Positions 1 to 9,049 are shown, numbered from the stretch's first letter. The stretch: 64,000 bases of DNA from an uncultured Lachnospiraceae bacterium (GCA_910579495.1 CAJTVD010000001.1:1-64000), one strand, 5' to 3'. The notes: a model not told the origin generated them from the letters alone. Numbers and translations: made by a program.

Positions 1-121
1 CCGGAACGCCTCCCCCCTGCTGTTTACTGTATCCTTATTGTAGCAGAAACGGTATAAAAATGCGAACTACGCGCCTTGGGACATTCGTCAGATTGACAAC
101 GGGCTGCTGGGGAATTAAGAC

Positions 122-316
122 ATGGAAAATACACCTATAAAGGGAAAAAAGCAGGATTATTGCGGTTATCTGCATAAAGTTATCCACAATCAGGGCAGGG
201 AACAGAGATTTTATTGTGAAACAAAGCAGGACAAGCCCTGCCTTGTGGATAACTTTTTAAACAGCATCAAAAAATTCCGGCAGTTTTTTGGTGATTTTTT
301 TGACAAGGCTGAATAG
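122..316 (+). CDS. hypothetical small protein (doubtful)
   Basis: 64-codon open frame with a weak ribosome site (GGGG about 10 bases before ATG). No family is recognised; the product would be basic and contain three cysteines. It overlaps an inverted repeat carrying two DnaA boxes, so the frame may be accidental. It ends just before the promoter of the ABC importer. Upstream, bases 44-118 hold an open frame ending in TAA whose product ends NGLLGN, possibly the tail of a lost gene. Low certainty for both. Confidence 0.3.
   Translation: MENTPIKGKKQDYCGYLHKVIHNQGREQRFYCETKQDKPCLVDNFLNSIKKFRQFFGDFFDKAE
179..253. repeat. inverted repeat carrying two perfect DnaA boxes
   Basis: GTTATCCACAA (179-189) and its exact reverse complement TTGTGGATAAC (243-253) face each other 53 bp apart. 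Each arm contains the consensus DnaA box TTATCCACA (180-188 and 244-252 on opposite strands). Inside the arms, partly complementary CAGGGC/GCCCTG tracts could extend pairing. Function is unknown: it could be a DnaA-binding regulatory or titration site, or chance. Confidence 0.6.
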
Positions 317-349
317 TTACAAAATACCGGAAATCCCCCTAAAATGCCA

Positions 350-378
350 TTGACTTTAGCGCTTTAAACTTGTATAAT
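350..378 (+). promoter_or_regulatory. sigma-70-type promoter of the ABC importer operon
   Basis: TTGACT (350-355), 17-bp spacer, TATAAT (373-378). Transcription should begin near 385, leaving about 30 nt of leader before the ATG at 415. That is too short for a riboswitch or T-box. Confidence 0.85.
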
Positions 379-414
379 CTGATACGCAAATATATTTTTT
401 ATGGAGGAAAAATT

Positions 415-1500
415 ATGAAAAAAGCACTTGCTTTACTTATGGCCATAGCCATGGCCGGTTCACTTGCGGCCTGTGGGAGCCCCGAAAAGGAAGTTTCCTC
501 AAAGAGCCAGGAGACCGGCGCGGACAGCGCTTCCACAGAAGCGGAGGCGGCACCTGAGGGGGCTGCCGGTGAACAAGCCCAGCCGGAAGAAAACAAAACC
601 GGCGAACCTGCCGAAAGCGGTGATTCCTACACCATTGGCATCTGCCAGCTTGTCCAGCATGTAGCCTTAGATGCCGCTACAGAAGGATTTATGGACGCTT
701 TAAAGGAAGAGCTGGGGGATAAGGTTACCTTTGACGTCCAGAATGCCCAGGGTGATTCCAATACCTGCTCTACCATCATTAACAGCTTTGTTTCCAACAA
801 TGTGGATCTGATCCTTGCCAACGCAACCCCTGCCCTTCAGGCGGCTGCAGCGGGAACCAATGAGATCCCAATCCTTGGCACTTCCGTAACGGAATACGGC
901 GTGGCCCTTGAAATCCAGGATTTCACCGGGACAGTAGGGGGAAATATTTCCGGCACCTCTGACCTTGCCCCTCTTGACGGGCAGGCGGACATGTTAGCGG
1001 AATTATTCCCGGATGCCAAAAATGTGGGGCTGTTATACTGCTCTGCAGAGGCAAATTCCCAGTATCAGGTAGACACCATCAAGACCTTCCTTGAGGAAAA
1101 GGGATATACCTGTGAATACTACTCTTTCTCGGATTCCAACGACCTTTCCTCCGTTGTCACTAATGCGGTAAGCAAGGTTGACGTGATCTATATCCCCACC
1201 GACAACACGGCGGCAACCAATGCAGAGCTGATCAATAATATCTGCCTGCCTGCCAAAATCCCGGTAGTCACAGGGGAAGAAGGTATCTGTGCCGGCTGCG
1301 GCGTTGCGACCCTGTCCATCAGCTACTATGACATTGGCGTTGCTACCGGAAAAATGGCGGCAAAGATCCTTGCAGAGGGCGCTGATATTTCCACTATGCC
1401 CATTGAATACGCGCCGGAGTTTGTAAAGAAATACAATGCGGCAAACTGTGAGGCACTGGGTATCACTATTCCTGATGGTTATGTAGCCATCGGCGAATAA
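415..1500 (+). CDS. ABC transporter substrate-binding lipoprotein
   Basis: Extracytoplasmic solute receptor of an ABC importer (ABC_sub_bind/TrpX-like family). The start at 415 is chosen because GGAGGAAAA lies 4 bases upstream and the product begins with a lipoprotein signal ending in the lipobox LAAC; an earlier in-frame TTG reads through the promoter and is rejected. After the Cys comes an acidic Ser/Ala/Glu linker (about residues 25-70), then the two-lobed binding domain starting near YTIGICQLVQH. About 361 aa, normal for the family. First gene of an operon with the permease and ATPase. The substrate cannot be told; homologues have been linked to amino acids such as tryptophan, but the leader has no T-box. 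Confidence 0.85.
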   Translation: MKKALALLMAIAMAGSLAACGSPEKEVSSKSQETGADSASTEAEAAPEGAAGEQAQPEENKTGEPAESGDSYTIGICQLVQHVALDAATEGFMDALKEELGDKVTFDVQNAQGDSNTCSTIINSFVSNNVDLILANATPALQAAAAGTNEIPILGTSVTEYGVALEIQDFTGTVGGNISGTSDLAPLDGQADMLAELFPDAKNVGLLYCSAEANSQYQVDTIKTFLEEKGYTCEYYSFSDSNDLSSVVTNAVSKVDVIYIPTDNTAATNAELINNICLPAKIPVVTGEEGICAGCGVATLSISYYDIGVATGKMAAKILAEGADISTMPIEYAPEFVKKYNAANCEALGITIPDGYVAIGE

Positions 1501-1517
1501 ATTTCTTGCCAAAGGGG

Positions 1518-1547
1518 CGGCGGGAGCGATCTTCCCGCCGTCTTTTC
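1518..1547 (+). terminator. intercistronic stem-loop, partial terminator
   Basis: CGGCGGGA (1518-1525) pairs perfectly with TCCCGCCG (1533-1540), followed by TCTTTT. It lies 18 nt after the binding-protein stop and 58 nt before the permease start. Such elements commonly make the binding protein more abundant than the membrane parts. Confidence 0.75.
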
Positions 1548-1605
1548 TTACATAATACGAAGCCGCTTATTGGCAGGCAAAAACATATATGTCTGGAGGG
1601 ACACA

Positions 1606-2541
1606 ATGAACATCGCACACTTACTGAATGCACTGCCGGGGGCAGTGGCTCAGGGACTGGTCTGGGGCATTGCCGCTATTGGCATTTACATTACCTACCG
1701 AATCCTGGATATCGCCGACCTGACCGTTGACGGCTCTTTATGTACAGGGGGCGCAGTCTGCATCATGATGATGCTTTCCGGCCAAAATGTTTTCATCTCT
1801 ATATTCGTGGCAACCCTTGCGGGTATACTTACCGGGCTGGTGACCGGGCTTTTCCATACCTTAATGGGCATTCCCCCTATTTTGTCCGGCATCCTCACCC
1901 AGCTTGCCCTTTATTCTGTAAACCTGAAGATCATGGGCAAGGCAAATACCGCAATCAACGTTGATAAATACGACCTTCTGGTTTCTTTACGATATATTAG
2001 AGGCGTTCCTTTTTACAAAAATACCATTTTTGTGGTAGCTGTTTCCATCCTTCTGCTGGTGCTGGCCCTCTACTGGTTCTTTGGGACGGAATTAGGCTGC
2101 GGCCTGAGGGCTACCGGATGTAACAGCCACATGTCCAGGGCCCAGGGCATCAACACCAGCCTTTCCAAGGTATTGGGGCTTATGCTCTCCAACGGCCTGG
2201 TGGCATTGTCCGGCGCTTTGCTTGCCCAGTACCAGGGTTTTGCGGATATCAATATGGGAAGGGGCGCTATTGTCATCGGGCTTGCCGCCGTCATTATCGG
2301 CGAGGCAGCCTTCGGGCGTATTTTCCATAATTTCGGCTTTAAGCTCATCGGCGTATCCCTTGGCTCCATTCTCTACTATCTGGTACTGCAGGCAGTGATC
2401 TGGCTGGGAGTAAAGCCCGACTGGCTGAAGCTTTTCTCTGCAGTCGTGGTTGCCATTTTCCTTGCCATCCCTTACTGGAAGGGCAAGTACTTCAAAAAAT
2501 CCACCATCAGCAAGGGAGGGCGCGGCAATGCTACAAATTAA
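1606..2541 (+). CDS. ABC transporter permease
   Basis: Inner-membrane channel subunit of the importer, 311 aa with about eight hydrophobic segments, of the branched-chain/TrpY-like permease type (BPD_transp_2-like). GGAGGG at 1595-1600 precedes the ATG at 1606. The conserved core near residues 160-190 includes GCGLRATGCN and SRAQGINTS, the loop expected to contact the ATPase. The 3' end overlaps the ATPase start by 14 bases, suggesting translational coupling. It ends in a basic cytoplasmic tail. Substrate unknown. Confidence 0.85.
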   Translation: MNIAHLLNALPGAVAQGLVWGIAAIGIYITYRILDIADLTVDGSLCTGGAVCIMMMLSGQNVFISIFVATLAGILTGLVTGLFHTLMGIPPILSGILTQLALYSVNLKIMGKANTAINVDKYDLLVSLRYIRGVPFYKNTIFVVAVSILLLVLALYWFFGTELGCGLRATGCNSHMSRAQGINTSLSKVLGLMLSNGLVALSGALLAQYQGFADINMGRGAIVIGLAAVIIGEAAFGRIFHNFGFKLIGVSLGSILYYLVLQAVIWLGVKPDWLKLFSAVVVAIFLAIPYWKGKYFKKSTISKGGRGNATN

Positions 2542-3322
2542 GAATGTTACCAAGGTATTTAATCCCGGGACGGTAAATGAAAAACTGGCCCTTGACAATT
2601 TCTCCCTGACTTTACTGGACGGTGACTTCGTCACAGTCATCGGCGGGAACGGTGCCGGAAAATCCACCATGATGAACGCTATCGCCGGGGTATGGCCGGT
2701 GGACGCCGGGCAGATCCTCATCGACGGCGTTGACATTACCAGGCTGCCTGAACACAAACGTGCCAAATTCCTGGGACGGGTATTCCAGGATCCCATGACA
2801 GGCACTGCCGCCACCATGGGAATCGAGGAAAACCTAGCCCTGGCAAAGCGCCGTGGCAAAACAAGGTTCCTGCGCCAGGGGATCAGCAAAAAGGAGCGGG
2901 AAGAATACAGGGAGATCTTAAAGATATTGGGCTTGGGGCTGGAGACACGGCTGACCACCAAGGTGGGGCTTTTATCCGGCGGCCAGCGCCAGGCGCTGAC
3001 CCTGCTCATGGCCACCCTCCAAAAGCCCAAGCTTTTGCTTTTGGATGAACATACCGCCGCCCTTGACCCGAAAACCGCGGCAAAGGTCTTGGAAACTACA
3101 GAATATATTATAAACAAAGACCACCTCACTACCCTGATGATCACCCATAATATGAAGGACGCCATTACCCATGGCAACCGGCTGATCATGCTGATGGACG
3201 GGAAGATCATCCTGGACATCCGGGGGGAAGAAAAGAAGAAACTTACGGTAGAGGACCTGCTCCATAAATTTGAAGAGGCAAGCGGGGAAGCATTTGCCAA
3301 CGATAAGGCTATCTTAGGGTAG
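2528..3322 (+). CDS. ABC transporter ATP-binding protein
   Basis: Energises the importer. 264 aa with Walker A GGNGAGKST, Q-loop near VFQDP, signature LSGGQRQ, Walker B LLLLDEHTAALD and the switch His in MITHNM. The start at 2528 is chosen for the AGGGAGG about 8 bases upstream and the overlap with the permease end; a longer frame from 2450 lies inside the permease gene and is rejected. Last gene of the operon, followed by a strong terminator. Confidence 0.9.
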   Translation: MLQIKNVTKVFNPGTVNEKLALDNFSLTLLDGDFVTVIGGNGAGKSTMMNAIAGVWPVDAGQILIDGVDITRLPEHKRAKFLGRVFQDPMTGTAATMGIEENLALAKRRGKTRFLRQGISKKEREEYREILKILGLGLETRLTTKVGLLSGGQRQALTLLMATLQKPKLLLLDEHTAALDPKTAAKVLETTEYIINKDHLTTLMITHNMKDAITHGNRLIMLMDGKIILDIRGEEKKKLTVEDLLHKFEEASGEAFANDKAILG

Positions 3323-3338
3323 CGGGGAAGAAAGCCAG

Positions 3339-3380
3339 AAAAACAGCGGCTGCTGCCTATTGGGCAGGGCCGCTGTTTTT
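3339..3380. terminator. bidirectional terminator after the ABC operon
   Basis: AAAAACAGCGGC (3339-3350) pairs with GCCGCTGTTTTT (3369-3380), with inner CTGCC/GGCAG pairing. U-runs lie on both strands. The 3' end of the truncated PBP gene falls inside it. Confidence 0.85.
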
Positions 3381-4516
3381 GCGCTTTTCCATCTTCCACA
3401 AATCTCCCATTTCCCTGAACACCGGGTTACAGCTATTCATGGTTGCCTGTATAAAGTCCTCCGCCCCATGCCCTGCGATTTTGTGGCACCGGATCCTCCG
3501 GTCCTCCACCATGATATACCCCGGGCAGCTAAACTGGTCCTGGGTGGTCACAACACCCCCTTCCAGGCCGGCAGCAGCAGTGATGATCTTAAAGGTGGAA
3601 CCTGGCTCATAGGTATCGTTGATGCATCCGTTACGCCACATCTGGTTTAAAAGCTCCTGCTTTTTTTCTTCCGTGATCCCCTGGGTATCGGTTCCCTCAG
3701 GCAGGTCATAGGGATGGTTTAAGTCAAATTCCGGCACGTCCGCCATTGCCATGATCTCCCCGTTCTGGGGGTTCATCACCAGGATGGACACTCTCTCTGC
3801 CTGTTTGGTCTCCATCACCTGCCTGGCAAGCTGGGTGGCATAGCTTTGGATATTCATATCCAGGCTGATGTACAGGTCGTTCCCTGCCTTTGGCTCGATA
3901 CGCTGTTCCCCTGCTGCGTCAATTTCCACCCCCCTGGCATCGGTGACGGTGAGGATCGTCCCCTCCTCCCCCTTTAAATATTCCTCGTATTTTACTTCCA
4001 GCCCAATAATCCCCTGGTTATCGCCCCCAGTAAACCCCAGCACCTTGGAAGCCAGGGAATCGTAAGGATAATAGCGTTTATAATCCTCATCAACTTTCAC
4101 GCCATCTAAGTTGTAGGCCCTGATGGCATCCCCCTTTTCTTTATCCACATTGCTTTTGATCCGCTCAATGGAAGAATATTTCTCCACCCTTTTCCGTACA
4201 TACTCCTCCGACAAATCCAGTTCCCTGCTTAAGGTCTCCACGATTTTGTCAGGCTCTTTGATTTGGTTATGTATCACGGAAATGGTACACACTGTCCTGT
4301 TATCAGCGATCACTGTGCCATTTGCATCCAGGATCCTCCCCCGTGCGGCTTTGATACTCCGTTCCCTCTCATGAAGCTGCCTGGCCTTTTCCGTGTAATA
4401 GTCAGACTGGAATATCATCAGGTAAGCCAGCCGCCCTGCCAGAAACAAGATGATAAAAAAAGAGGCGAAAAAAAAGGCGACGATTTTTTTCCTGTTGCAG
4501 GTTTTGCTTTTTTCCA
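3357..4516 (-). pseudogene. truncated class B penicillin-binding protein (SpoVD/FtsI type)
   Basis: Bitopic peptidoglycan transpeptidase. N-terminal membrane helix, dimerisation domain, then active-site STFK and SCN motifs are present. Homology stops at NPVFREMG, after which a short unrelated tail runs into the terminator of the neighbouring ABC operon. The KTG motif and the rest of the transpeptidase fold (about 200 or more residues) are missing, so it should be inactive. Start at 4516 follows GGGG; an ATG at 4529 sits inside a hairpin. Second PBP of the division cluster. mraY, murD and ftsW, which usually follow, are absent here, so the cluster was cut by a rearrangement or a mis-assembly. 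Confidence 0.8.
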
Positions 4517-4526
4517 TAAAAAACCC

Positions 4527-4566
4527 CATAGAAAAGGTATTAGTATAATTTATTACCTTTTCTATG
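4527..4566. terminator. perfect 13-bp hairpin between the two PBP genes
   Basis: CATAGAAAAGGTA (4527-4539) and TACCTTTTCTATG (4554-4566), 14-nt loop. On the minus strand it is followed by GGGG and six T residues, so it may act as a weak terminator/attenuator or mask the translation start of the downstream PBP. Confidence 0.6.
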
Positions 4567-4616
4567 AGGTTATTCGTACAGGAAAGATATACTGCCCGAA
4601 GGTGGTAGCGTTCCGC

Positions 4617-6869
4617 CTACTGCCCGGAAGACGGGGAGGGGAGGGGCGATACGGAAGGAGCCGGGTTCCCGCCTTCTCCCCCTTCTGTCCCGGAGCTTAT
4701 GCCCCTGTCAAAGCTTCCTCCCAGTGTCGCCCCGGTTTCCGGGTCTACGTAGGCACCGGTATTAGGGTCAATGGCATAGCCGGTTTCCGGGTCAATAGGG
4801 AAATCCCTCCAGATTTCCCGGCTGGCCGCCCCTTCCTCCCCGTCTTGGGATGGCTCCTGGCCGCCTTCCCCTTCTGGGGCTTCCCCCTCACCGTGGGTTC
4901 CTTCCTCCTCCCCTTCTGTGGCAGGAGGTGTCATGATCTCAATCTTCAGCTCTTCCAGTTCCTGGATTTCCTTCTCAGAAAGCTCTTCCGTCATGAAGAT
5001 CCCCTTGTAAGGAAGTACCTCCGTCAAGATACTTTTTACGATCCTGGTGGCATACTTGGCGTCATCCATTATGCCCTTAGGCACATTGGGCCTGTCCACT
5101 ACCACATAGATCGCGATCTGGGGATCATCTATAGGGGCATAGCCCAAAAAGGATACCACATATTCCTGGTTGCCACGGGGCAGGGTCTCTGCTGTCCCTG
5201 TTTTGCCGCCAATCAGGTAGCCTGCGGGTCTTGCCGTCTTTCCGGTCCCACGGGCACCGGATACCACCAGGTTACACATTTCCCGCACCTTCGCAGAGGT
5301 AGTCTCCGATATGGTCTGTTTCAACAGCCTGGGTTCAATGTTCTGCACAGTGGCGCCTGAAGGGCTGATGATCTTGCTCACAATATGGGGCTCATAATAA
5401 TAGCCTCCGTTGATCAAGGAACAGAATCCCGTTATCATCTGTATCATAGTGGCATTAAACCCCTGTCCAAAGCTGCAAGTGGCAAGCTCCGTTGCCCGCA
5501 TGGTATCTTTAGTATATACAAAGCTTGCCGTCCTTGCCTCCCCTGCCAGGTCAATATTGGTCTTAAGCCCCATGTTAAAAATATGCTGGAATTTGGTAAA
5601 GGTCTCTATGCCGGTAGCCTCCGCAATATACATCATGTTCACGTTGCAGGAGCGCTCCACCCCTTCCGCCACCGTCAAGACCCCATCCCCATAAGTGGTA
5701 TGGCAGCTGATTTCATGGCCGCCTATATTCCGGAAGCCCTGGCAGTTATAGGATTCGTTCCCAGTAATACTGCCGCTTTCTATGCCCGCCGCCACGGTAA
5801 AGGGTTTTGCCACAGACCCCGGCTCATAGGAATCATTGATACAGAAATTTTTCCAAAGGGCGTTCAGCTGCCTGTAAAAAGCTTCGTTATCCTCTTTGAT
5901 GGCACCTATGTTCTGTTCATTGATGTATTCCCCGGTCTTTTTGTTCTCTTCATTCAGTACCGGCATACCCATCAGTGCATCTGTGTTCCTGGTGTCGTTC
6001 AAATTGTAAGTGGGGGAACTGGCCATGGCAAGGATCTCCCCTGTGTTGACATCCATGATGATGCAGCCCACATTTTCTGCGCCTGCCCCCTCATGGGCAT
6101 TGTCCCTGTACTGCTCGTCAAATTTTTTCAGGTGCTTTTCCACAATGCTCTGGATATTGATATCAATGGTGGTGACAATACTGTTCCCGTCCTCCGCCGG
6201 GATGGTCCTTCTCTCTAAATTGGAATCATCGTTCAGATAACCATATTCCCTCCCTGTAGAGCCAGAGAGGGTGTCATTATAAAACTCCTCCAGGCCAAAG
6301 GTCCCCACATTGTCGTTGGTGGTAAAACCAATCACATCACAGGCCAGGGTATTTCCCGGGTAGATCCTTTTGTATTCTTCCTCAAACCAGATCCCCTTGA
6401 CCAAGGATCCTTCCGCTTCCTGCAGTTCGATAAATCCTTTGATCTTATCATAACCCAGGCGTTTTGCAAGGACCTTGTAGCGGGAGGTGCTTTTCATCTT
6501 CTCTATGTAATCCCGCACAGCGGCAGTCTCAATGCCCAGCTCACTGCGCAGGGCGTCCAGCGTAGGCTCCAGGTATTCCTCCTTTTCCGTTATTGCCACC
6601 GCATCCAGGATCACATTATAGACCTTTTCGCTGGCCGCCAGGACGCTGCCGTTGGCATCCAGTATGGATCCCCTTTTATAAGGCAGGGTCCTGCTGTCGT
6701 ACTTCTGCTGGGAAAGAACCTGTTTTTTGTATTTTTCCCCATTATCCCTGGTAATGGCAAACAGACGGTAAGACAGGCCTACAAAAGAAACCATGATCAC
6801 CAGAAACATCACTACAAGCTTTTTCTGCATTTTAATGGTAAATCTGTTATTTTTCTTTCTTCTTTTCAA
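4617..6869 (-). CDS. class B penicillin-binding protein, PBP2/PBP2X-like
   Basis: Septal peptidoglycan transpeptidase, about 750 aa. Basic cytoplasmic N-terminus, one membrane helix (about residues 15-35), PBP dimer domain, transpeptidase domain with SVAK, SCN and KTG (GGKTGTAE) all present. The C-terminus (last about 130 aa) is Glu/Gly/Pro-rich, carries three DP(E/N)TG units, and has no PASTA domain I can recognise. TTG at 6869 is chosen because AAGAGGGTG lies 6 bases upstream; TTG at 6890 has its GGGAGG too close. It follows the FtsL-like gene in the mraZ operon. Confidence 0.85.
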   Translation of the reverse strand: MKRRKKNNRFTIKMQKKLVVMFLVIMVSFVGLSYRLFAITRDNGEKYKKQVLSQQKYDSRTLPYKRGSILDANGSVLAASEKVYNVILDAVAITEKEEYLEPTLDALRSELGIETAAVRDYIEKMKSTSRYKVLAKRLGYDKIKGFIELQEAEGSLVKGIWFEEEYKRIYPGNTLACDVIGFTTNDNVGTFGLEEFYNDTLSGSTGREYGYLNDDSNLERRTIPAEDGNSIVTTIDINIQSIVEKHLKKFDEQYRDNAHEGAGAENVGCIIMDVNTGEILAMASSPTYNLNDTRNTDALMGMPVLNEENKKTGEYINEQNIGAIKEDNEAFYRQLNALWKNFCINDSYEPGSVAKPFTVAAGIESGSITGNESYNCQGFRNIGGHEISCHTTYGDGVLTVAEGVERSCNVNMMYIAEATGIETFTKFQHIFNMGLKTNIDLAGEARTASFVYTKDTMRATELATCSFGQGFNATMIQMITGFCSLINGGYYYEPHIVSKIISPSGATVQNIEPRLLKQTISETTSAKVREMCNLVVSGARGTGKTARPAGYLIGGKTGTAETLPRGNQEYVVSFLGYAPIDDPQIAIYVVVDRPNVPKGIMDDAKYATRIVKSILTEVLPYKGIFMTEELSEKEIQELEELKIEIMTPPATEGEEEGTHGEGEAPEGEGGQEPSQDGEEGAASREIWRDFPIDPETGYAIDPNTGAYVDPETGATLGGSFDRGISSGTEGGEGGNPAPSVSPLPSPSSGQ

Positions 6870-6921
6870 ATTTACACCCTCTTTAACCAAGCCTCCCGGA
6901 GTTAACTATTTTAAATGATAT

Positions 6922-7401
6922 TTATTCCGGGATATCCCCTGTCTGCCGTATATAATCGCTCCCCTCCCCATTAAAAGTTATGATCTGCCCTTCCTCCGCA
7001 TAACGCATCCCCAGCTCCTGGATGGCAACCCTCTTTACCTCCTCCAGGTCTATATTACTTGTTATGCGGTTATAGTTTTCATCGTTTTCCCGTTTCATCT
7101 CATTTAACTGGCTTTCTAGGGAGGCAATGCGCTTAATGCTGTTGGTGATATCTGACTGCAATATGAGATACCATGTAAGGATTATCCCTGCCACCACCAT
7201 GGCAGTTGCCATGGTCAGCACCGTCACGATATTCATATGCTTTGCCCGTTCCCTGTTCTTACGGGTCCTGTTGCTTACCCGCTTTACCGTTTCCTCTCTT
7301 TCGTAAGAAGGAACGGTTTGCAGCTTTCTGGCAGTATTTCCCTGCACATAAACATTGTTGCCATATGCAGTTTTTCTCCTGTTATTTTTGTTTACTGCCA
7401 T
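6922..7401 (-). CDS. FtsL-like septum formation protein
   Basis: Small bitopic division protein, 159 aa: very basic cytoplasmic N-terminus (1-57), membrane helix (about 58-82), then an extracellular coiled coil rich in Leu, Glu and Asn. The position between rsmH and a class B PBP is the usual place of ftsL. GGGAGA precedes the ATG. FtsL sequences are poorly conserved, so the call rests on architecture and position. Confidence 0.75.
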   Translation of the reverse strand: MAVNKNNRRKTAYGNNVYVQGNTARKLQTVPSYEREETVKRVSNRTRKNRERAKHMNIVTVLTMATAMVVAGIILTWYLILQSDITNSIKRIASLESQLNEMKRENDENYNRITSNIDLEEVKRVAIQELGMRYAEEGQIITFNGEGSDYIRQTGDIPE

Positions 7402-7549
7402 ACCAAATCTCCCTATATCCTCGTAATAGTAAATGGAAAGTTTATATCCTTTACTATCTTTCCTGCGAAGCGGTTACTTGCCTGTTGTGGCTTTTCGCAT
7501 TTATACGCCCCCTTTTGGGGGATTTCCTACTCCTCCTACAGTTCCTAAG

Positions 7550-8485
7550 CTATGCTTTCTCAAATATCCGCAGTTTAGCGCTTTTGGACCTGGTATTTCT
7601 CGCTAGTTCCTCCTCTCCCGGCAGAATCGGCCTGCCGGTGACCACTTTTCCTTTGCTTCTTTTTCCGCACACACACACCGGGAAATCCGGCGGGCAGGTG
7701 CATGGGTTGGCTGCCTGCCGGAAAGCTGTCTTCACAATCCGGTCCTCCAGGGAATGGAAGGTGATGACGCACAGCCTCCCCCCCGGGGTTAGCAGGTCGA
7801 TCAGTCCCCCTAAAGATTCCTTTAGCACATCCAATTCCCTGTTGCACTCAATCCTGATGGCCTGAAAGGTACGTTTGGAAGGATGCCCTCCCGCCGCCCT
7901 CACCTTTGCAGGGATCGCCGCCCTGATGGCCTCATTCAGTTCCCCGGTAGTCTCTATGGGCTTTTTCTCCCTTGCCATGACAATATGCCTGGCAATATTT
8001 TTGGCAAACTTGTCTTCCCCATAATCCCTGATTATGTGGAACAGCGCCCTTTCCTGGTAATTGTTCACAATATCCCTGGCTGTAAGGCTCTGCCTGCGGT
8101 CCATCCTCATATCCAGAGGGGTGTCGAAGCGATAAGAAAAGCCCCGCTCCCTGGTATCAAGCTGATAGGAGGATACGCCCAGATCCAGCAGCATCCCGTC
8201 TATTTTTGAAATTCCCAGCAAGCTGAGCGCTTCTTTCGTATTTTGATAGTTATCCCTGACTATGGCTACCTTGTCCCCGAATTCCCGGAGATGTTCCTGT
8301 GCTGCACAGACCGCCGCCTCGTCCTGGTCGATCCCGATCAGCCTCCCGCCTTCCCCAAGCCTCCGGGCAATCTCTCCTGCATGCCCGCCGCCTCCTAAGG
8401 TTCCATCCACATAAACGCCGCCGGGGCGGATATGCAGCCCTTCTATGGTTTCCCCTAAGAGCACAGATATATGTTCAAAAGCCAT
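7550..8485 (-). CDS. rsmH: 16S rRNA (cytosine1402-N4)-methyltransferase
   Basis: SAM-dependent methylation of C1402 N4 in the decoding region of 16S rRNA. 311 aa, full length. Starts MAFEHISVLL, with the SAM-binding motif DGTLGGGGH, then LLDLGVSSYQLD, and ends with the family tail NTRSKSAKLR. GGGAGGGTC precedes the ATG. Second gene of the mraZ operon. Confidence 0.96.
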   Translation of the reverse strand: MAFEHISVLLGETIEGLHIRPGGVYVDGTLGGGGHAGEIARRLGEGGRLIGIDQDEAAVCAAQEHLREFGDKVAIVRDNYQNTKEALSLLGISKIDGMLLDLGVSSYQLDTRERGFSYRFDTPLDMRMDRRQSLTARDIVNNYQERALFHIIRDYGEDKFAKNIARHIVMAREKKPIETTGELNEAIRAAIPAKVRAAGGHPSKRTFQAIRIECNRELDVLKESLGGLIDLLTPGGRLCVITFHSLEDRIVKTAFRQAANPCTCPPDFPVCVCGKRSKGKVVTGRPILPGEEELARNTRSKSAKLRIFEKA

Positions 8486-8514
8486 TGACCCTCCCTTCCT
8501 GAAAACAACTTATT

Positions 8515-8946
8515 TTAAAACCCAATTCCTAGCTCCACCATATGCCCGGAAATTTCCTCCATATCCTGGTAAGTGACAGTCCCTTCCCATCTGTCCTTGC
8601 TCCAGATTTCCACCCTGCTTCCCACGCCCACAAGCACCGCGTCCTTGGTAATGCCTGCAAACTCCCGCAAAACTGCAGGAAGAAGGATCCTTCCCTGCTT
8701 GTCCACCTCTAAACTGGCGGCACCTGCCAGGAAAAAACGGGTAAATTGCCTTGCTTCTTTATCTATCATTGGTAAATCACGTAATTTTTTTACAAATGCC
8801 TGCCACTCGGAGTTGTCGAACACAAACAGACAGCCGTCCATTCCTTTCGTCACTACAAATTCGTCGCCTAATGCCTCGCGGAATTTGGAAGGAACGATCA
8901 GCCTGCCTTTAGCATCTATTGTATGGTTGTATTCCCCCATAAACAT
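8515..8946 (-). CDS. mraZ: transcriptional regulator MraZ
   Basis: DNA-binding regulator of the division/cell-wall operon, 143 aa with two SpoVT/AbrB-like halves. It begins MFMGEYNHTIDAKGR and carries the second-half DKQGRILLP motif. A promoter and three direct repeats that match known MraZ boxes lie upstream, so it probably controls its own operon. Confidence 0.96.
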   Translation of the reverse strand: MFMGEYNHTIDAKGRLIVPSKFREALGDEFVVTKGMDGCLFVFDNSEWQAFVKKLRDLPMIDKEARQFTRFFLAGAASLEVDKQGRILLPAVLREFAGITKDAVLVGVGSRVEIWSKDRWEGTVTYQDMEEISGHMVELGIGF

Positions 8947-9049
8947 ATGCGTTCACCCACTTCCAGGCATCCCACTTGGGATGGCTTATCCTGCCGCTGC
9001 TTTCAGTGGCCTGCCGGGAAAGTTGGAAGGGCGCTTCGCCACAGTCTCC

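Noticed and set aside
179..253. Replication origin suggested by DnaA boxes
   Set aside because: Only two boxes, no AT-rich unwinding tract and no dnaA, dnaN or rep gene nearby.
415..3322. Naming the importer TrpXYZ
   Set aside because: The families fit, but the leader has no T-box or other tryptophan signal and related importers take other substrates.
2092..3399. 435-codon minus-strand open frame
   Set aside because: It lies opposite the ABC permease and ATPase genes and has no recognisable protein features; a shadow frame.
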